Source of the DNA: Armillaria gallica | Taxonomy: Eukaryota; Basidiomycota; Agaricomycetes; Agaricales; Physalacriaceae | NCBI GenBank assembly: GCA_037576215.1 | Contig: JBANDB010000001.1 | Location: forward strand, 4,712,001-4,776,000 | DNA length: 64,000 bases | Reading direction: 5' to 3' | Part shown: positions 14,990 through 26,023 of the stretch, in pieces | Numbering within the stretch: position 1 is the first letter of the stretch | How the letters are laid out: every line of letters begins with the position of its first letter | Notes under the pieces: generated by a model | The model's input: the letters and a program-made list of their open reading frames with translations, nothing else | Databases searched by the model: none | Told to the model about the DNA's origin: nothing | Program-made: the position numbers and the translations under genes

Positions 14990-17989
14990 GACTCCAGTGG
15001 TTGAACCGATGACCGGAAAGGCGCCAACAGAAAGAGGACGAAATGGCCGGGTACGCGATGCTTTAAGCACGGAGGTGGTTGAAGGCGATTGCCAGCCAGG
15101 AGCCGCAAACAGCCTTTTAATATCACGTCGGAATTCTGAAAGATAGGCATAAGTCTCATGAGTCAAAAGGGTCGAGATGTGGATCTTGCCAAAAAGCATA
15201 CCCGCAGGGTCAAAATTATCTCCCCGGCGGATATGACGATATATATCTCATCCGGAATCTGATGGACAGAAGCCACCCTCAGGGTCAGTGAACACCGTAA
15301 AACGTGTGCGATCGCGCATCGACCGACATACTAGGCCGCCGAGCATCTTTACGCACATCTTTCATTCGATCCCATTTCAGGAAGATTTTGGCCATCGACT
15401 CGGAGACATATGAGTGACCAGTGGACGTAGTACTTCGTCTGGGGTTCGTCTGCAGTCCAACTCAAATGACCAAATAAGTACAGCCCTAGTTGGCTATAGG
15501 GTGTCTTAATCAATCGCAAGGCGATTTCTTCGACGCGCGATAGTGACCTATATGACCAAAATACGTCACCATCATTGATATGTTGAGAAGGGAGTTATGC
15601 ACTTATCGGATGGAATAACATTGGATACTCCGCATCTAGCCTTCTTCTGCCCCCGGCAAAAAGCTTCGAGATATAGATTAAATGTTTGAAAATGCCTTGG
15701 GGATATTTGGATCCACCCTTGTCGACAACCAGAGGACCAGCCCCATACAAGTGCATGAGACCAGGTCCGGCTAACTGTAATTCAGGAACTCTTGACAATT
15801 GGCCGTCCTGGATCCACCTTTCGAGGATTCCTCGGTCACTTGTCTTCAGCATGTCTTGCGTTGTCGGCTCAGAAGCTGCGATAATCGCTATGGGACGGAT
15901 TAATGTCAAGTTCTGGTAAAAATACACAACGACATGGACAGGCAAAGCCATTACTGTCAGATAACAGAAGCAGAGCGACCCTTTAGTAGGATATACAGGG
16001 TGCTTCCAACAAACATATAGATGTGAACCCTACCACGATCTACGTCGACGTGCCTTACTCATGCTGGCATTTCAAGCCGAGGGTTAAGGACTAAAAATAT
16101 GATGAGAAAGTACTGATTTCGGATCTTCGAAGTCTTGATATAAAAAGCAGATAGCCAACTGAGACGGTGTTAGATTGACAGAGTGGCATTGGAGTGGCAT
16201 GTGCTCATGATGTTGGGGGTTGAAGTCGAGAAACGCACCGTGGGAAGTTGGAACGGTATCTTCCGAACTCTCCAAATATGCTGCTTAGCAGCTTAAGCTT
16301 AAGCTTCAAGCGTGTGCATAGCATTTAGTTACTGTACTCCTAGTCAACATTTCATCTTATCAGTGGATTTTTATGTCTCTCTATCTGAATTAAGCACTAA
16401 TAGTTCATTGAACACGATGGTGCGCGTCTCGGCCGTCCCAGTGGCGAGACGTGAACTCTAACGAAATCAAGAGATGGTCAGATTCCGGTTCGTTGTGTTT
16501 TCTCAGATTCTCATTTCCCCTGGTAATCCTCTTTGTGTTTCGGAGTAAATAGATCTGAGGTTCTTGAACATCTCCATTAGAACGATTTCTCCTGGTTACT
16601 TCAAGTTGATGAAACGAGGTCACCACGCGGATAACGAAAGTGATCTCGAAACATTCTGCTATCGTGTGTTTTTCTCAAGGGGTTACCGTGAAAATGACAG
16701 GCTGCATGTCGTAGACCAGTAATCCCATATGGGAAGAGCCCCCCAGGATCTCCTTGTCTGGTTCAACAGGTGGTCGGAGCGTCGTTCAGTGATTCTACTA
16801 TCTACATGAATATACTTATACTAGTTCGAAGGCCAAGGCGAGTTCACCAATACCCGGAACGAATAAATCTACAGAACATTCTATCTAGCGATTTATTTGA
16901 ACGAGAAGATCATCACGAGAAGCTGTTCGTGCCTCGCACACCAATACAGTTATCTACTCTTCTGATCGTCTACACGGTTTAGTTAACGCATCGATCACGC
17001 TGAAGAGAAATTATGTGACCGGGAAAACTCATCACTAATGACGAAAACCTTTTCGGCACTTGTACGGGGTATACAGTGCTGTAGTGAGCAAACTGTACGT
17101 GGTTAGAAATTTTTATGACTAGTAGAAAAACTGATGCGACTTGCTGATGAATCTATGTATAATACAATGCCTTTCAAAGCAAAGCCCATAATCGGTCTGC
17201 TGGGGCTGTTCCATCACCAGTACTTAAATAAAGAACGTCGTGAGAGCCGAAATTCGCATCAACCCTGGAAGATGATGAACGCTGTACGCTTTTGCGGTAT
17301 CAGTACACCCTCCTATACGAGCACCTGTACTTGCCCCCATCGATTACACGGGAACCTAGAACAACAACTTCAAAGTCTCTAGAATACTGATGCCCGAAAT
17401 CTCGGATATTGAGGTTTTAGTGAAGGGTGAAAAGACGTCGATCAATCTGTTTTGATCTTGCTGCATGATACTGGTGTGCTAGTTCGCTGCTGCGGCATCT
17501 GTAACACAGATCAACACATCGCGCACGGTGGGGGCCTGGAGAATTGCAAAAAAAGGGAAAGACTGATTACCCACTGTCTGACAGGCTAATTCGGATTGTT
17601 CCAAACCTCGGAAGCGCCTCTATGCGAACATGCATGCCTTCTCCCGATTTCGAGACATTGAGGTACTTTCGATTGTATGCATGACCTTCGACACGAAATT
17701 ATCGGCGCTATTTCCAACTTTGGGAAGCGTGTAGAAGTCTTCATTGAATATGACCAGTGCGTCATAGATCCTGTTAGCGACCCTGTTTATGATCCATTAG
17801 AGTACTAAATGAAAGTTAATACTGGATCGGTGCGGGTCCTGTACCACGTAAATGTAGATGACATGGTCCACTTGAAAAACATGCATGCCATGGGAATCCA
17901 TAGACGGGGATGTTTCTGTGTAATCGATACCAACTTCCTTTGTGAACCTCGGCCCTGAGTGCCTGCAAAGGTCGTCCACAAGATATCAT
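14990..17989. other. Gene-poor region, 3 kb
   Basis: No gene is firmly supported. The part next to the secreted GMC gene is its promoter. A possible minus-strand gene at 15595-16275 is listed separately. The rest (16300-17800) has many stops in all frames and no terminal repeats that I can see. The 5' part of the dehydrogenase pseudogene may extend into the end of this stretch, too decayed to place. Confidence 0.45.
15595..16275 (-). CDS. Possible small gene of unknown function
   Basis: Not recognised. A 118-codon frame (15951-15595) has a protein-like composition (for example LERWIQDGQLSRVPELQLAGPGLMHLYGAGPL written in parts: LERWIQDG, ELQLAGPGLMHLYG) and could join an upstream exon starting at 16275 (MESSEDTVPTSHGAFLDFN) across an intron with a gtactt donor. 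I could not find a splice pattern connecting them in phase, so the model is uncertain. It may be a remnant of a larger gene. Confidence 0.22.
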
Positions 17990-18010
17990 AAGAACACTGA
18001 CAAAGAAAAA

Positions 18011-18712
18011 GAGCCGATGGCATGCATAGTTCATTCATTGGACGTCTCGCGGCGCCTGCGGGAGCAGAAGTCCTCATTCTCGGAATTGGAACGTCTAGTA
18101 AGACTTTTGATCCGTTGAGTTCAACACTGTTCCTGGCCTGGTCTTCTGTTCGCCCAAACCCTTAAAGTCACCGGTGCTTCCAAAGGTGTAACCGTGTACT
18201 CGCAGTCAACAAGGGCGAAAAGACCCAGATCGCCCATGAGATAGGCGCTGCAGACGAGCACGCCGAGCTCCAACGCGATAGTGGTCAAGCCGATGCGCAG
18301 CAGGAGAAGCTCACCCATTTTGACGCTGTCATTGAGGCGACATGTTCTACGTCCGTTGTGAATGACGTATTTAACTATGTCGGAAAGGGCGAAGTGCTAC
18401 TGCTGTATGATCACTGATTGCCATCCAAAAATATCGCCGACAAAATCAGGGTACGAACCATGAAGCTTTACTGAATCATGCGAATATGCCCTTCGTAGGT
18501 TGTCCGCACTGTGGCCCGGTGTCAGACCTTCCGGAGTGATTTCCTATATGGAAAGCGGAAAGGTCAGAGTGAAGGCATTGGTCAGTACCCCACAACGCAT
18601 GTTTAATCTTCTGGAAAACCATATCATTGATAGCTTTGCGCCCGATAACTTTCCCAAGAAGATGAACAAGATAGACAATAAGGAAGCTCTCCATATCATC
18701 GTGAAACCGTGA
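18011..18712 (+). pseudogene. Decayed medium-chain (zinc-type) polyol/alcohol dehydrogenase
   Basis: Fragments of one MDR-superfamily dehydrogenase appear in succession but in shifting frames. EPMACIVHSLD comes first; it resembles the EPLAC-HGLD stretch before the cofactor domain. APAGAEVLILGIG (Rossmann glycine motif) follows, then LKVTGASK, then a frame with NKGEKTQIAHEIGAADEHAEL through FDAVIEATC and GKGEVLLLYDH. The last fragment is ESGKVRVKALV ending KEALHIIVKP and a stop at 18712. At least three frame changes and an internal TGA near 18416 separate them, too many for introns alone. The sequence is closest in feel to D-arabinitol/xylitol dehydrogenases. The N-terminal catalytic half is missing or unreadable upstream. 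Probably non-functional. Confidence 0.75.
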
Positions 18713-19020
18713 GATTACACATTAGCTCGTGCACACAAATGTACGGTACGCCTAAAGCAAACCTGATTGACTCAGAAATCCGATCGTCGAGCTGGGTAAC
18801 AGACAGCCCTGGAAGCGGGGTATCACCGTATTTGCATAGCAAGGAGCCACTAGCCACTTGTCCCTCTTCTGGCGCCACAATTTCAGCAATGCCGTGGCGC
18901 CCGTGGTAGAATGAGACTGTTCACACGTCCAGACTTATCCACCACGATTGTCATGGGAAGTAGTACTTCCAGCCCACTACATTATAACGCCGTGAGATAC
19001 TGGAATGACGATGCAGGACC
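18713..19020. other. Intergenic, 308 bp
   Basis: Spacer between the pseudogene and the 3' end of the coiled-coil gene. Nothing recognisable. Confidence 0.5.
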
Positions 19021-20561
19021 TCAACTCACTATGGCCGCTCTTAGCGGTTTCCCAGGCTCGAAAGGTGGTGCCCGACTTGAAAGCGTTGACGTAGCTCCAG
19101 ATAGCAGCGAAGATGACGAAGAACTAGAGTTCGAGTGATGTGTGGCTGCTTTCAGAGAAGACTGACGATGAGGGTTGGAAAGCACTATTGGCGCTTTTTG
19201 GTAATGTAGAGAAGACGAGCGCTGAGCTTGTCTAGGTGGACTATTCCAAGATCCCTGGGGTCGCTGTATCGGTACAGGCGAAGGTCGCGGGAACGAGCTA
19301 TTCTGATGAGAACGAAGAAGGATGGGATCATCGTCCAGTTCCTGACCATCAGGAGCGAATGGATATCCGAAAGGATCTAACTCGGTGGTTTCAATCTCTA
19401 GTTCGATGGCCTTTAGCTGTTCCTCCAGGTCGGGTATAGTAGTTGATTCCAGCTTCTCTTTTTTCGCTTGGAGCCTTTCCAGCTTGTTATTCAGCCCGTT
19501 GAGCTCTCCGGTCATTAGCTCGACACGCTTCCGCTCCTTCTCTGCCTCGGATTCCCTTGCTTTCCTCGCGCGGTCCGCCGCTCCTTTGATCTTCAAGTAC
19601 TCCTCCTCCTTCAAATTTCTCTGCGCCTGCAGATCAGGAAGCGCCTCCTCTTCCTCTTTGACTTGCCCCTCCATCTCCTTCGTCGAGAGCTGCGCACGCT
19701 TGACAGTTTCCTGCAGAGCAAGTACCTTTTGTCTTGCACGGTGCTCGGCTGCTGCTGTTTTCTCTGAAGAACGCTTCAAGGCTTCAATCTCCGACCGCAC
19801 GTTTGCATCCGCCTTTTGAGCGTCACGACGAGCTGACTTGAGGGTGGCTGAAAGACTTTCGCGTTCGGTGGCCATGATATTCAAGGTATGCTGAAGCTGA
19901 TTCAGCCTATCTTCGAGTGTCAACGGAGTGAATCCTGGAGACGGGTGCTGATTAGACGATGGTGTACTTGGAGAAGGAGAGGTGGATGGGGAGGAAAGAG
20001 CCGGCTCTGGAGCGTTCATTGAAGGGTCCGTAGTCGATGAGTCAGGATTCTCGGCGGCTCCCTCAAGGCCTAGGGAGGAGTCTGTTCCGGTTATTACAAG
20101 CCGTGAAAAAGAGGAAAACGATTCTCACCTCCAAGTTCGGTTACCACTTGTCGACGGATGTTGTTTTTGTGGCCGCCTTGAACCAGTTCAAGGTCGACAT
20201 CATACTGTCGACCTGGCATCAGGCCGTATATGATGATGACCGCCTCATCGGCCTTGTCATCGATTCGAATGAACACCCTTCGCCATGCAGAGCGGTCGAC
20301 TTCGACGGAGAGACCCCCAGCAAGTGCGGCGGAAACGATGGATGGTTTCTTCAGCTCGTTCTCCTCTATTTCCACTCCATCTTCCGTTTCTTGCGCCTCG
20401 ATACCAAGGCAAGCCAGCAGTGGATCCGTGTCCCCCGAGCTTGTTGCAGACAATATGAAGGTCACGGAGACGGAAGTAATCTCACGCACTGAGAGCGTCA
20501 AAGGTGGTATCCAAGGTCGTATAGAGTGCCATCCTGCGGAATTCGTCACCTCTGAAGACAT
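19021..20561 (-). CDS. Coiled-coil protein with an N-terminal fibronectin-III-like domain, function unknown
   Basis: Exons 20561-20129 and 20081-19021; one 46-nt intron joins GGAG/AC in phase, giving about 497 aa. The first 145 residues look like a single beta-sandwich (WIPPLTLSVREITSVSVTF, WRRVFIRIDDKADEAVIIIYGLMPGRQYDVDL in parts), with the LMPGRQYDVDLEL turn typical of fibronectin-III strands F-G. A Ser/Pro-rich linker follows. A long coiled coil (LEDRLNQLQHTLNIMATERE through LEEQLKAIELEIETTEL) comes next, then a Ser/Pro-rich tail ending PFEPGKPLRAAIVS. This architecture resembles fungal acrB-like coiled-coil proteins annotated as ubiquitination-network components; that link is weak. Another in-frame ATG lies upstream at about 20651, but MSSEVTNSAGWHSIRPW fits better as a start. 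Confidence 0.8.
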
Positions 20562-21085
20562 CACGATAATCAAGGAAGATAATGTAGCGCGGTCATGAAA
20601 GTCAAGATTATATTCTGAGGCGGTGCGGAGTTGATTGTGCATGGTTGGCAAAATATGTCCACGTGGCTGGCATGCATTGCTATTTTAGGATCACCAACCC
20701 CTTTCCTTAAGGTTTCATTAGTAAAAATCTTTGGTTGTCAGTAGGCAAGTACTGGTCTGGTTCGGCGAGAAAATTTACTCGAAACAACAGCCTCCCTCCC
20801 CCCGGAATTTACTCATTTCCTATGCTTCGCTTCGCGGCAGCCTTTCCGAGTCGTTCACGCTCGTATGTCCAAACTTCAACACATAGACTCAACTCGCGGT
20901 CTCATACAACAGAGTATCGCTAACCTTTATTAAGTGAATAGCATTGGAAACTGATATGAACATATAGGGCCTCCCAATCGCTAGTCAATAGCATTTATTC
21001 TCCTGGGGCTAGGCTTATCCTCGAGTTCACTCCGGCGCATTCAAACACTGGTCAGAAGTTACCTGTCAGAATTGAAAAGTCTTTC
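20562..21085. other. Divergent promoter region and probable 5' exon of the kinase-like gene
   Basis: Lies between the coiled-coil gene (-) and the kinase-like gene (+). From about 20970 the frame of the kinase-like gene is open and reads IYSPGARLILEFTPAHSNTGQ, which looks coding, so the true start lies upstream in a short exon that I could not identify. Confidence 0.5.
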
Positions 21086-22024
21086 ATGCCATTCACTTCC
21101 GCTGTGGTTCTACTCGTACAACCCCTGAATGGACCGTTTCCTTCCAAGATGATCTTGAAATTGAATGACCGCAGGGGTGGGAACCGGGGCTATGATTCTT
21201 CAGACTTGCCCTGGCATCCTTCAGTTGAACCCGTTCTATACAAAAATCTCTGTGAAATCCTGCGAGGGGCAAGAGAGAACGGTTTCAAATGTCTACGGGG
21301 CACAGAGCCCCGGTATGGGATTGCCAGGACAGAAGGATGGGAAAAGGAGATCGAGGTTTGGGGAGAGAAGACGCGCGTATGGAGGACGGAGGTGAGAGCG
21401 TATCATCTCCTCCAATCGCTACAGGGCACCGTCATTCCCCGGTTCTTCGGGACGGTTAAGCTACCTCTTCGGGCTCCTCCCGCCATGCATGCTGTCACCG
21501 ATTTTGTTCCAGGCATGCTCCTCGAATATCTCGATGCTCCAAGTCTTGAGGACATAGAGGTCGGCGTGGACGTCACCACAATCCAGGCAGAGTGTATATC
21601 CCAAAATGTCCTCGCTGCCTATCGATGCATCGCTGATCTGGACTGTGTCGAGCACTGGGACATTCGTCTGGGTAACATCCTCTTACGACCAGACCACACA
21701 CCTTCCATTATCGATTTTGGTCACTCCGTTCTGCGAGAAGAAGCACGACATACGAGATTGTGGAGGGTACCAGGGTCGGGTGATATGAAAGAAATAAGGC
21801 GGAGATTGCTTAGTAGAGATGCAGGAGCACTGCCCTGGCGAGTTGCAGAAACTCCGTACACACAGGAAATTTACAACAAACATCTAATACCGGGGGTTTT
21901 GGACGAAATTGCTCAAGAACTCGACCCAGCCGAACGTGATGCCAGATTCGAACGTATGCCTGTGAAGGACGAGTTCGATAATTATTGGAGAGAAAACAGG
22001 AATAAAGGTCCGAACACAACTTGA
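21086..22024 (+). CDS. Protein-kinase-like protein (fungal, HWD variant)
   Basis: Kinase-fold protein of 312 aa from the first in-frame ATG; the homologous part probably begins about 35 codons earlier. SKMILKLNDRRGG carries the Lys expected in beta-strand 3. TDFVPGMLLEYL fits the hinge. The catalytic loop reads HWDIRLGNILL, with the usual HRD replaced by HWD but the Asp and Asn kept. SIIDFGHS is the DFG magnesium-binding motif. So all three catalytic residues are present. The tail (WRVAETPYTQEIYNKHLIP onward) is typical of Agaricomycete kinase-like proteins of unknown substrate. After 22010 a 34-nt GT-AG segment could be a very short intron joining to an acidic tail (EDTEDDENEVERTS) that stops at 22097; otherwise translation ends at 22024. 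It converges with the DUF6534 copy 2 gene. Confidence 0.75.
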   Translation: MPFTSAVVLLVQPLNGPFPSKMILKLNDRRGGNRGYDSSDLPWHPSVEPVLYKNLCEILRGARENGFKCLRGTEPRYGIARTEGWEKEIEVWGEKTRVWRTEVRAYHLLQSLQGTVIPRFFGTVKLPLRAPPAMHAVTDFVPGMLLEYLDAPSLEDIEVGVDVTTIQAECISQNVLAAYRCIADLDCVEHWDIRLGNILLRPDHTPSIIDFGHSVLREEARHTRLWRVPGSGDMKEIRRRLLSRDAGALPWRVAETPYTQEIYNKHLIPGVLDEIAQELDPAERDARFERMPVKDEFDNYWRENRNKGPNTT

Positions 22025-22097
22025 TGACGGCTGGAGCTTAGAAGACACTGAGGACGATGAAAATGAAGTTGAGAGGACTTCCGTGGATGCCCAGTAG

Positions 22098-22902
22098 CAA
22101 TTATCATGGGTTCGAGTTCCAGAAAAGGACGAGGGAGTGAGAAACGGGGCTCCGATTCGATTTGGAATGGGCAAATTTTTCGTCTCCGAATTTGGCGCCT
22201 CCGAGTTCGTGCCAGCCGACCATAATTGCAGCTACCGCAGCTTGTCCAGAGTCGTCCAGGCGCAAGCCCTCCGAACCCTCTCCGGTGCCTCATAGACCAT
22301 TCGTTACAGGAGATTTGAAATCCAAGATACGCTGACATTCGGCACCCTTTCAAGCTGTTCAAATTCGACTTCATTGTTATACAACCACCACCGGATCACT
22401 GTACAAAGAGGAAGGGGGTTAACAAGTACATTCTCGGGTGCGTTTTGAAAGGACAATGCAGCTTAATATGTGCGTGGAAACATCAATCTATTCTTCTTCG
22501 ATAATCGGTGCGGCAGTCCTGTATTTGCGGGTCTACTTCAGATAAATTGAAAGTCGAATCGACATCGGACCTCCTCACATCTCGGTGCTTACGGTTTAGT
22601 ACATTGACCAGGTACTGGAGGACACGCGTTTTCGAAAACTGCGGTGCTCCTACATGGACCGACCTGTGGCGCCGTAATTACAGGCACGTTCCAAAGTTCG
22701 CTGAACTTTCAAGTACACATGCAATTTCCCATTTCCTACCCCCCCCCCCCTCCCTCAACCCTATGTTACAATGCTACATCTCAGTACACGAGAAACAAAT
22801 TTCATACATGGAAGAATCCTCGACGAAAACCAGCTCGAGGACAACCTCGTCATGGTAGCCCTGTCAGTTGTATTCCTAAAGGGCAGGTAGCCACCCTTCG
22901 TA
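22098..22902. other. Convergent intergenic region, 0.8 kb
   Basis: Between the 3' ends of the kinase-like gene and DUF6534 copy 2. It includes a run of twelve C residues near 22740 inside a pyrimidine-rich tract. No gene seen. Confidence 0.5.
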
Positions 22903-24512
22903 TCAACATTCTCCAACACTTGCATCATCCTTCTTGATCGACCAATGCATCGTAGGAGACGACCTGCTTGTAGTACCTGCAGCCATAATTCCGAGCGTCA
23001 GAACCTCTGAATCAGCCCTCGGCCGGGTTTGGACAACAGCTTTTCTTTCGCGGCCGTTCACTGCCAATAGATGGTGCATCAGCGTGAGGCCTAGACAGTT
23101 CAAAGGGAACCCACATGAACAAAGAAGCGAAAATGTGTACACCTTGACAATTGTAAAGTCAATGAGGACTGGAAAGTGAAAGTCATGTATCAGTATAAGG
23201 ACCGAAGCGACAGGATAAGCGAAACGAACAGAAATAAAGACCAATATCAGCCTTATAGAATGCAAAAGTCAGGACCTGACTAATGAGCGAGAGAACGTTG
23301 GCTTGAACAGTGCGAGAGATGATTTGATTGAACCTGAAAATCAAAACCGGTTAGACACGGAAACGAATAAAGGAACATACGCACAGCGTGGAGGAGAATA
23401 TGCTGGAAGGAAGCTTCCACTTCAGATACCAGCTCATCCCGACGGTAATCAACAAATCGGCAGCTCTGAAATTCAAAGTAAGACAGAGACTCTGGGTAAG
23501 GACGATAACATACATAGAACTAGCCAGCCAAATGTAAGCTTCGCGTGTCTATTAGATACCTGGTTTCGAATGAGGGGAAATTCTTACCGACGGGCCTATG
23601 TAACGAGGTTAATGAGAGAGCGACATGGATTCTAGAGACACACGCACATGACTCCACCGATATCGGTCATTAGCCGATGGTTTGTCCAGTAGGAGACAAC
23701 CCAGATAATAACGGCTAGCAGTGACGAACAGTAAGTAAAATCGGCAACGAATTAATGGTTTATTACTTACACATTTGGGTGACCGATAGAATGCAGATGG
23801 CTATGGGAAGCCAATAATTGCGCTTATGCGTGATGACCCATAGTCTCCATGAGTAGAAACATTGCACGAGTAGGGATGTGAACCCGCTGTCGTATTGCGG
23901 TCAGTTTCGTGTCTGATTCCGGGAATGAGAAGCCTAAGCTCACACGAAGAATATCTCAATGATAGCGGGGCTATTGGAGGTGGCGTAAGTAAAGTTAGGG
24001 TGATATAAATAGGTCTTCTCTCACATTGGCAGAATAGCCATCGACGCAGGATCTAGATGATTGAATCAATGCGAGGTTGAAAAAGGGAAGGTTCTTGCTT
24101 ACTTCCATAGTTGGTCACCGCCCAATCATAGCACCATACTCTGTCCTCGCCGCTCGGAGGTTAGCTAAGATACGTACTCTGAGAAGAGTCACTTGCCCGT
24201 CAGTGATCGTTCCAGCGATACAAAGGATAACGTTAGCCAAGACTACTAGCTTAATGGGTAGTGCGTCGTTCGGAAAGTTGGCCACATAATAGAAGGCCGT
24301 GACGCAAACGATACCCATAGTCAAGAACTAGGGCATAAGATATCAAAATGGTGAATGTACAATGCAGAGACTAAAACTTACCGAAAAGAAGGAGCTAACG
24401 ACCTAGAAGAAGCATAGTTCGTCACGGTGAGTGTAAAGCATAGCTTGGAGGTCAAGCGACAACATACGATGGCACCGACCGTGAGGTCCAAAGTCGCGGA
24501 GCTGCTACTCAT
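22903..24512 (-). CDS. DUF6534 membrane protein, copy 2
   Basis: Same family as 2935-4449. First exons: 24512-24468 (MSSSSATLDLTVGAI), 24402-24382 (a 21-nt microexon, VVSSFFS), 24327-24193, 24145-24103. Later exons carry NPASMAILPI, PAIIEIFFV, GFTSLLVQCFYSWRLWVITHKRNYW, SVIIWVVSYW, AADLLITVGMSWYLK, FNQIISRTVQANVLSLI and DFTIVKVYTFSLL before a hydrophilic tail ending KKDDASVGEC. About twelve introns; splice phases agree for the joins I checked. Some introns in the second half (23520-23720 and 23060-23110) are uncertain, and the short CSCGFPLNC segment may hide another. DUF6534 proteins have no assigned function; the seven-helix plan suggests a membrane sensor or transporter-like role (inference). 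Confidence 0.75.
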
Positions 24513-26023
24513 TTTTAGGATGAGGATGAAGCAACTCCCATCCGTCCGCATATAAAGGCGTTCTTGCTCATTCCTTCCGTGGAAATAGGCTATATATCAT
24601 AGTAGGGGGTTCTACCTGGAATGCGAGAGTAAACCGATGAGCACCCGCAAAGTCATCCCACAACTTCTTCGTTGTCGTTAACCTACAAATGTCGTGCTTG
24701 TAATACGTATGTGTGGGAGAAGTATGCGAGGCATAAACGCCTCTTTGTGGATACAAACCGGATTGGGGCCGGGAGAACACTCGGTGCGGAGACAGCGGCA
24801 CAAGATTCTAAGCGATTTTAGTTGATATTAATGGTCTATACAAATAAAGCTTGCTTGTAGTCCTTAAAGGTACATTGATTTAGGCACTTCGAAGTCGAGA
24901 TTGAACAACAATCACTGATTGATTATTCTTGAGACGAGTATCTTTGGAGGACCGGAAGGAATAAGGTTACCGAGCCATACGGGTCTAAAAGTCACCCCAA
25001 GTCTATACTCAGCCTCCAGCGAGTAAAAAGCCTGAGCCTGGAAGGCAGGATGGCAGAACAATATATCAGAGGAGTTGGGTGGCCTCGAAGATTCGGGTCC
25101 AGTAGTGGGAAAAAGTCACGAAGTTGACAGAAATGCTCCTCAGAGTTTATAGCAGCAAGGCGTATGAAGTTGTAGCAATGCCAGCGAATCCTGCAGTCGT
25201 GCGAATGGTTGATCGCCTAAGCGCGAATCGGTCCGAATTGATCCGTGACACTTAGCTTCAAACTTCTTCGTCGTCCCTCTTCGATCCAGCGATGTTTACG
25301 ACCATTATGCATGGTTATTTGAGCTCGGATACCTTTGTGGATGCACCTTTCTTGGCCATTGCGTTAGTCCGTGATGCGGGATATCGATGAAACTTGGAGC
25401 GGCCATCGGTCCTGATATGATTGCAACGTGCACGGCTTTATCGGTGCATGTCGAGGTTTCGAGTTGCTCAGTTGGTCCAGCATGCGCAGCTGATCGTCCT
25501 CTTTCAGCTATGCACAGTGCTGTGACGCACTAGAAATGAAAGATTCGATGTGAAGGGTCCAGAACTTTAGTCTGGGATCACCTTCTCGAGTTTCTCTACT
25601 ACCCCGGACCTCTAATCATTGGATCCAGATCTGTCACACTATGGAGCTTGCAAGACCCCTGGAGCGGTTGCTATTGAACACCCGACGATCGTCAGCTAGT
25701 AGTACAAGGATCGACACTGTACCTTCAAATACTTGGATGCTCTTGGTATTTTCTCTCACCCCTCCCGTTACGGTTAGCTCACATTCCCACCTTTCCTATC
25801 GTGCAGACAATATCCTGGGAAGTACCGGAAGAAATACTAGATAGGATCGAATCGTCGAGGTTTGGTCGGCCTTGGTGAATCTGATTTTCCAAAAGGAGGG
25901 ATCCCTTAGTTAATTGTCTTCAACTTCGTCCGTCAAGGCACCACTCGCACTCTTTCGAGACAGTAATGGCAGAAAAGCTGGCAGACTTTCAAAAAGGCCC
26001 TGAACTTCCCCGGCGTCGCTGTT
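24513..26023. other. Intergenic, 1.5 kb
   Basis: Divergent region between DUF6534 copy 2 (-) and the acyltransferase (+). Stops are dense in all frames and no family motif or terminal repeat is visible. Confidence 0.5.

Noticed and set aside
22738..22752. Run of about twelve C residues
   Set aside because: Homopolymer in a pyrimidine-rich spacer; no associated feature.
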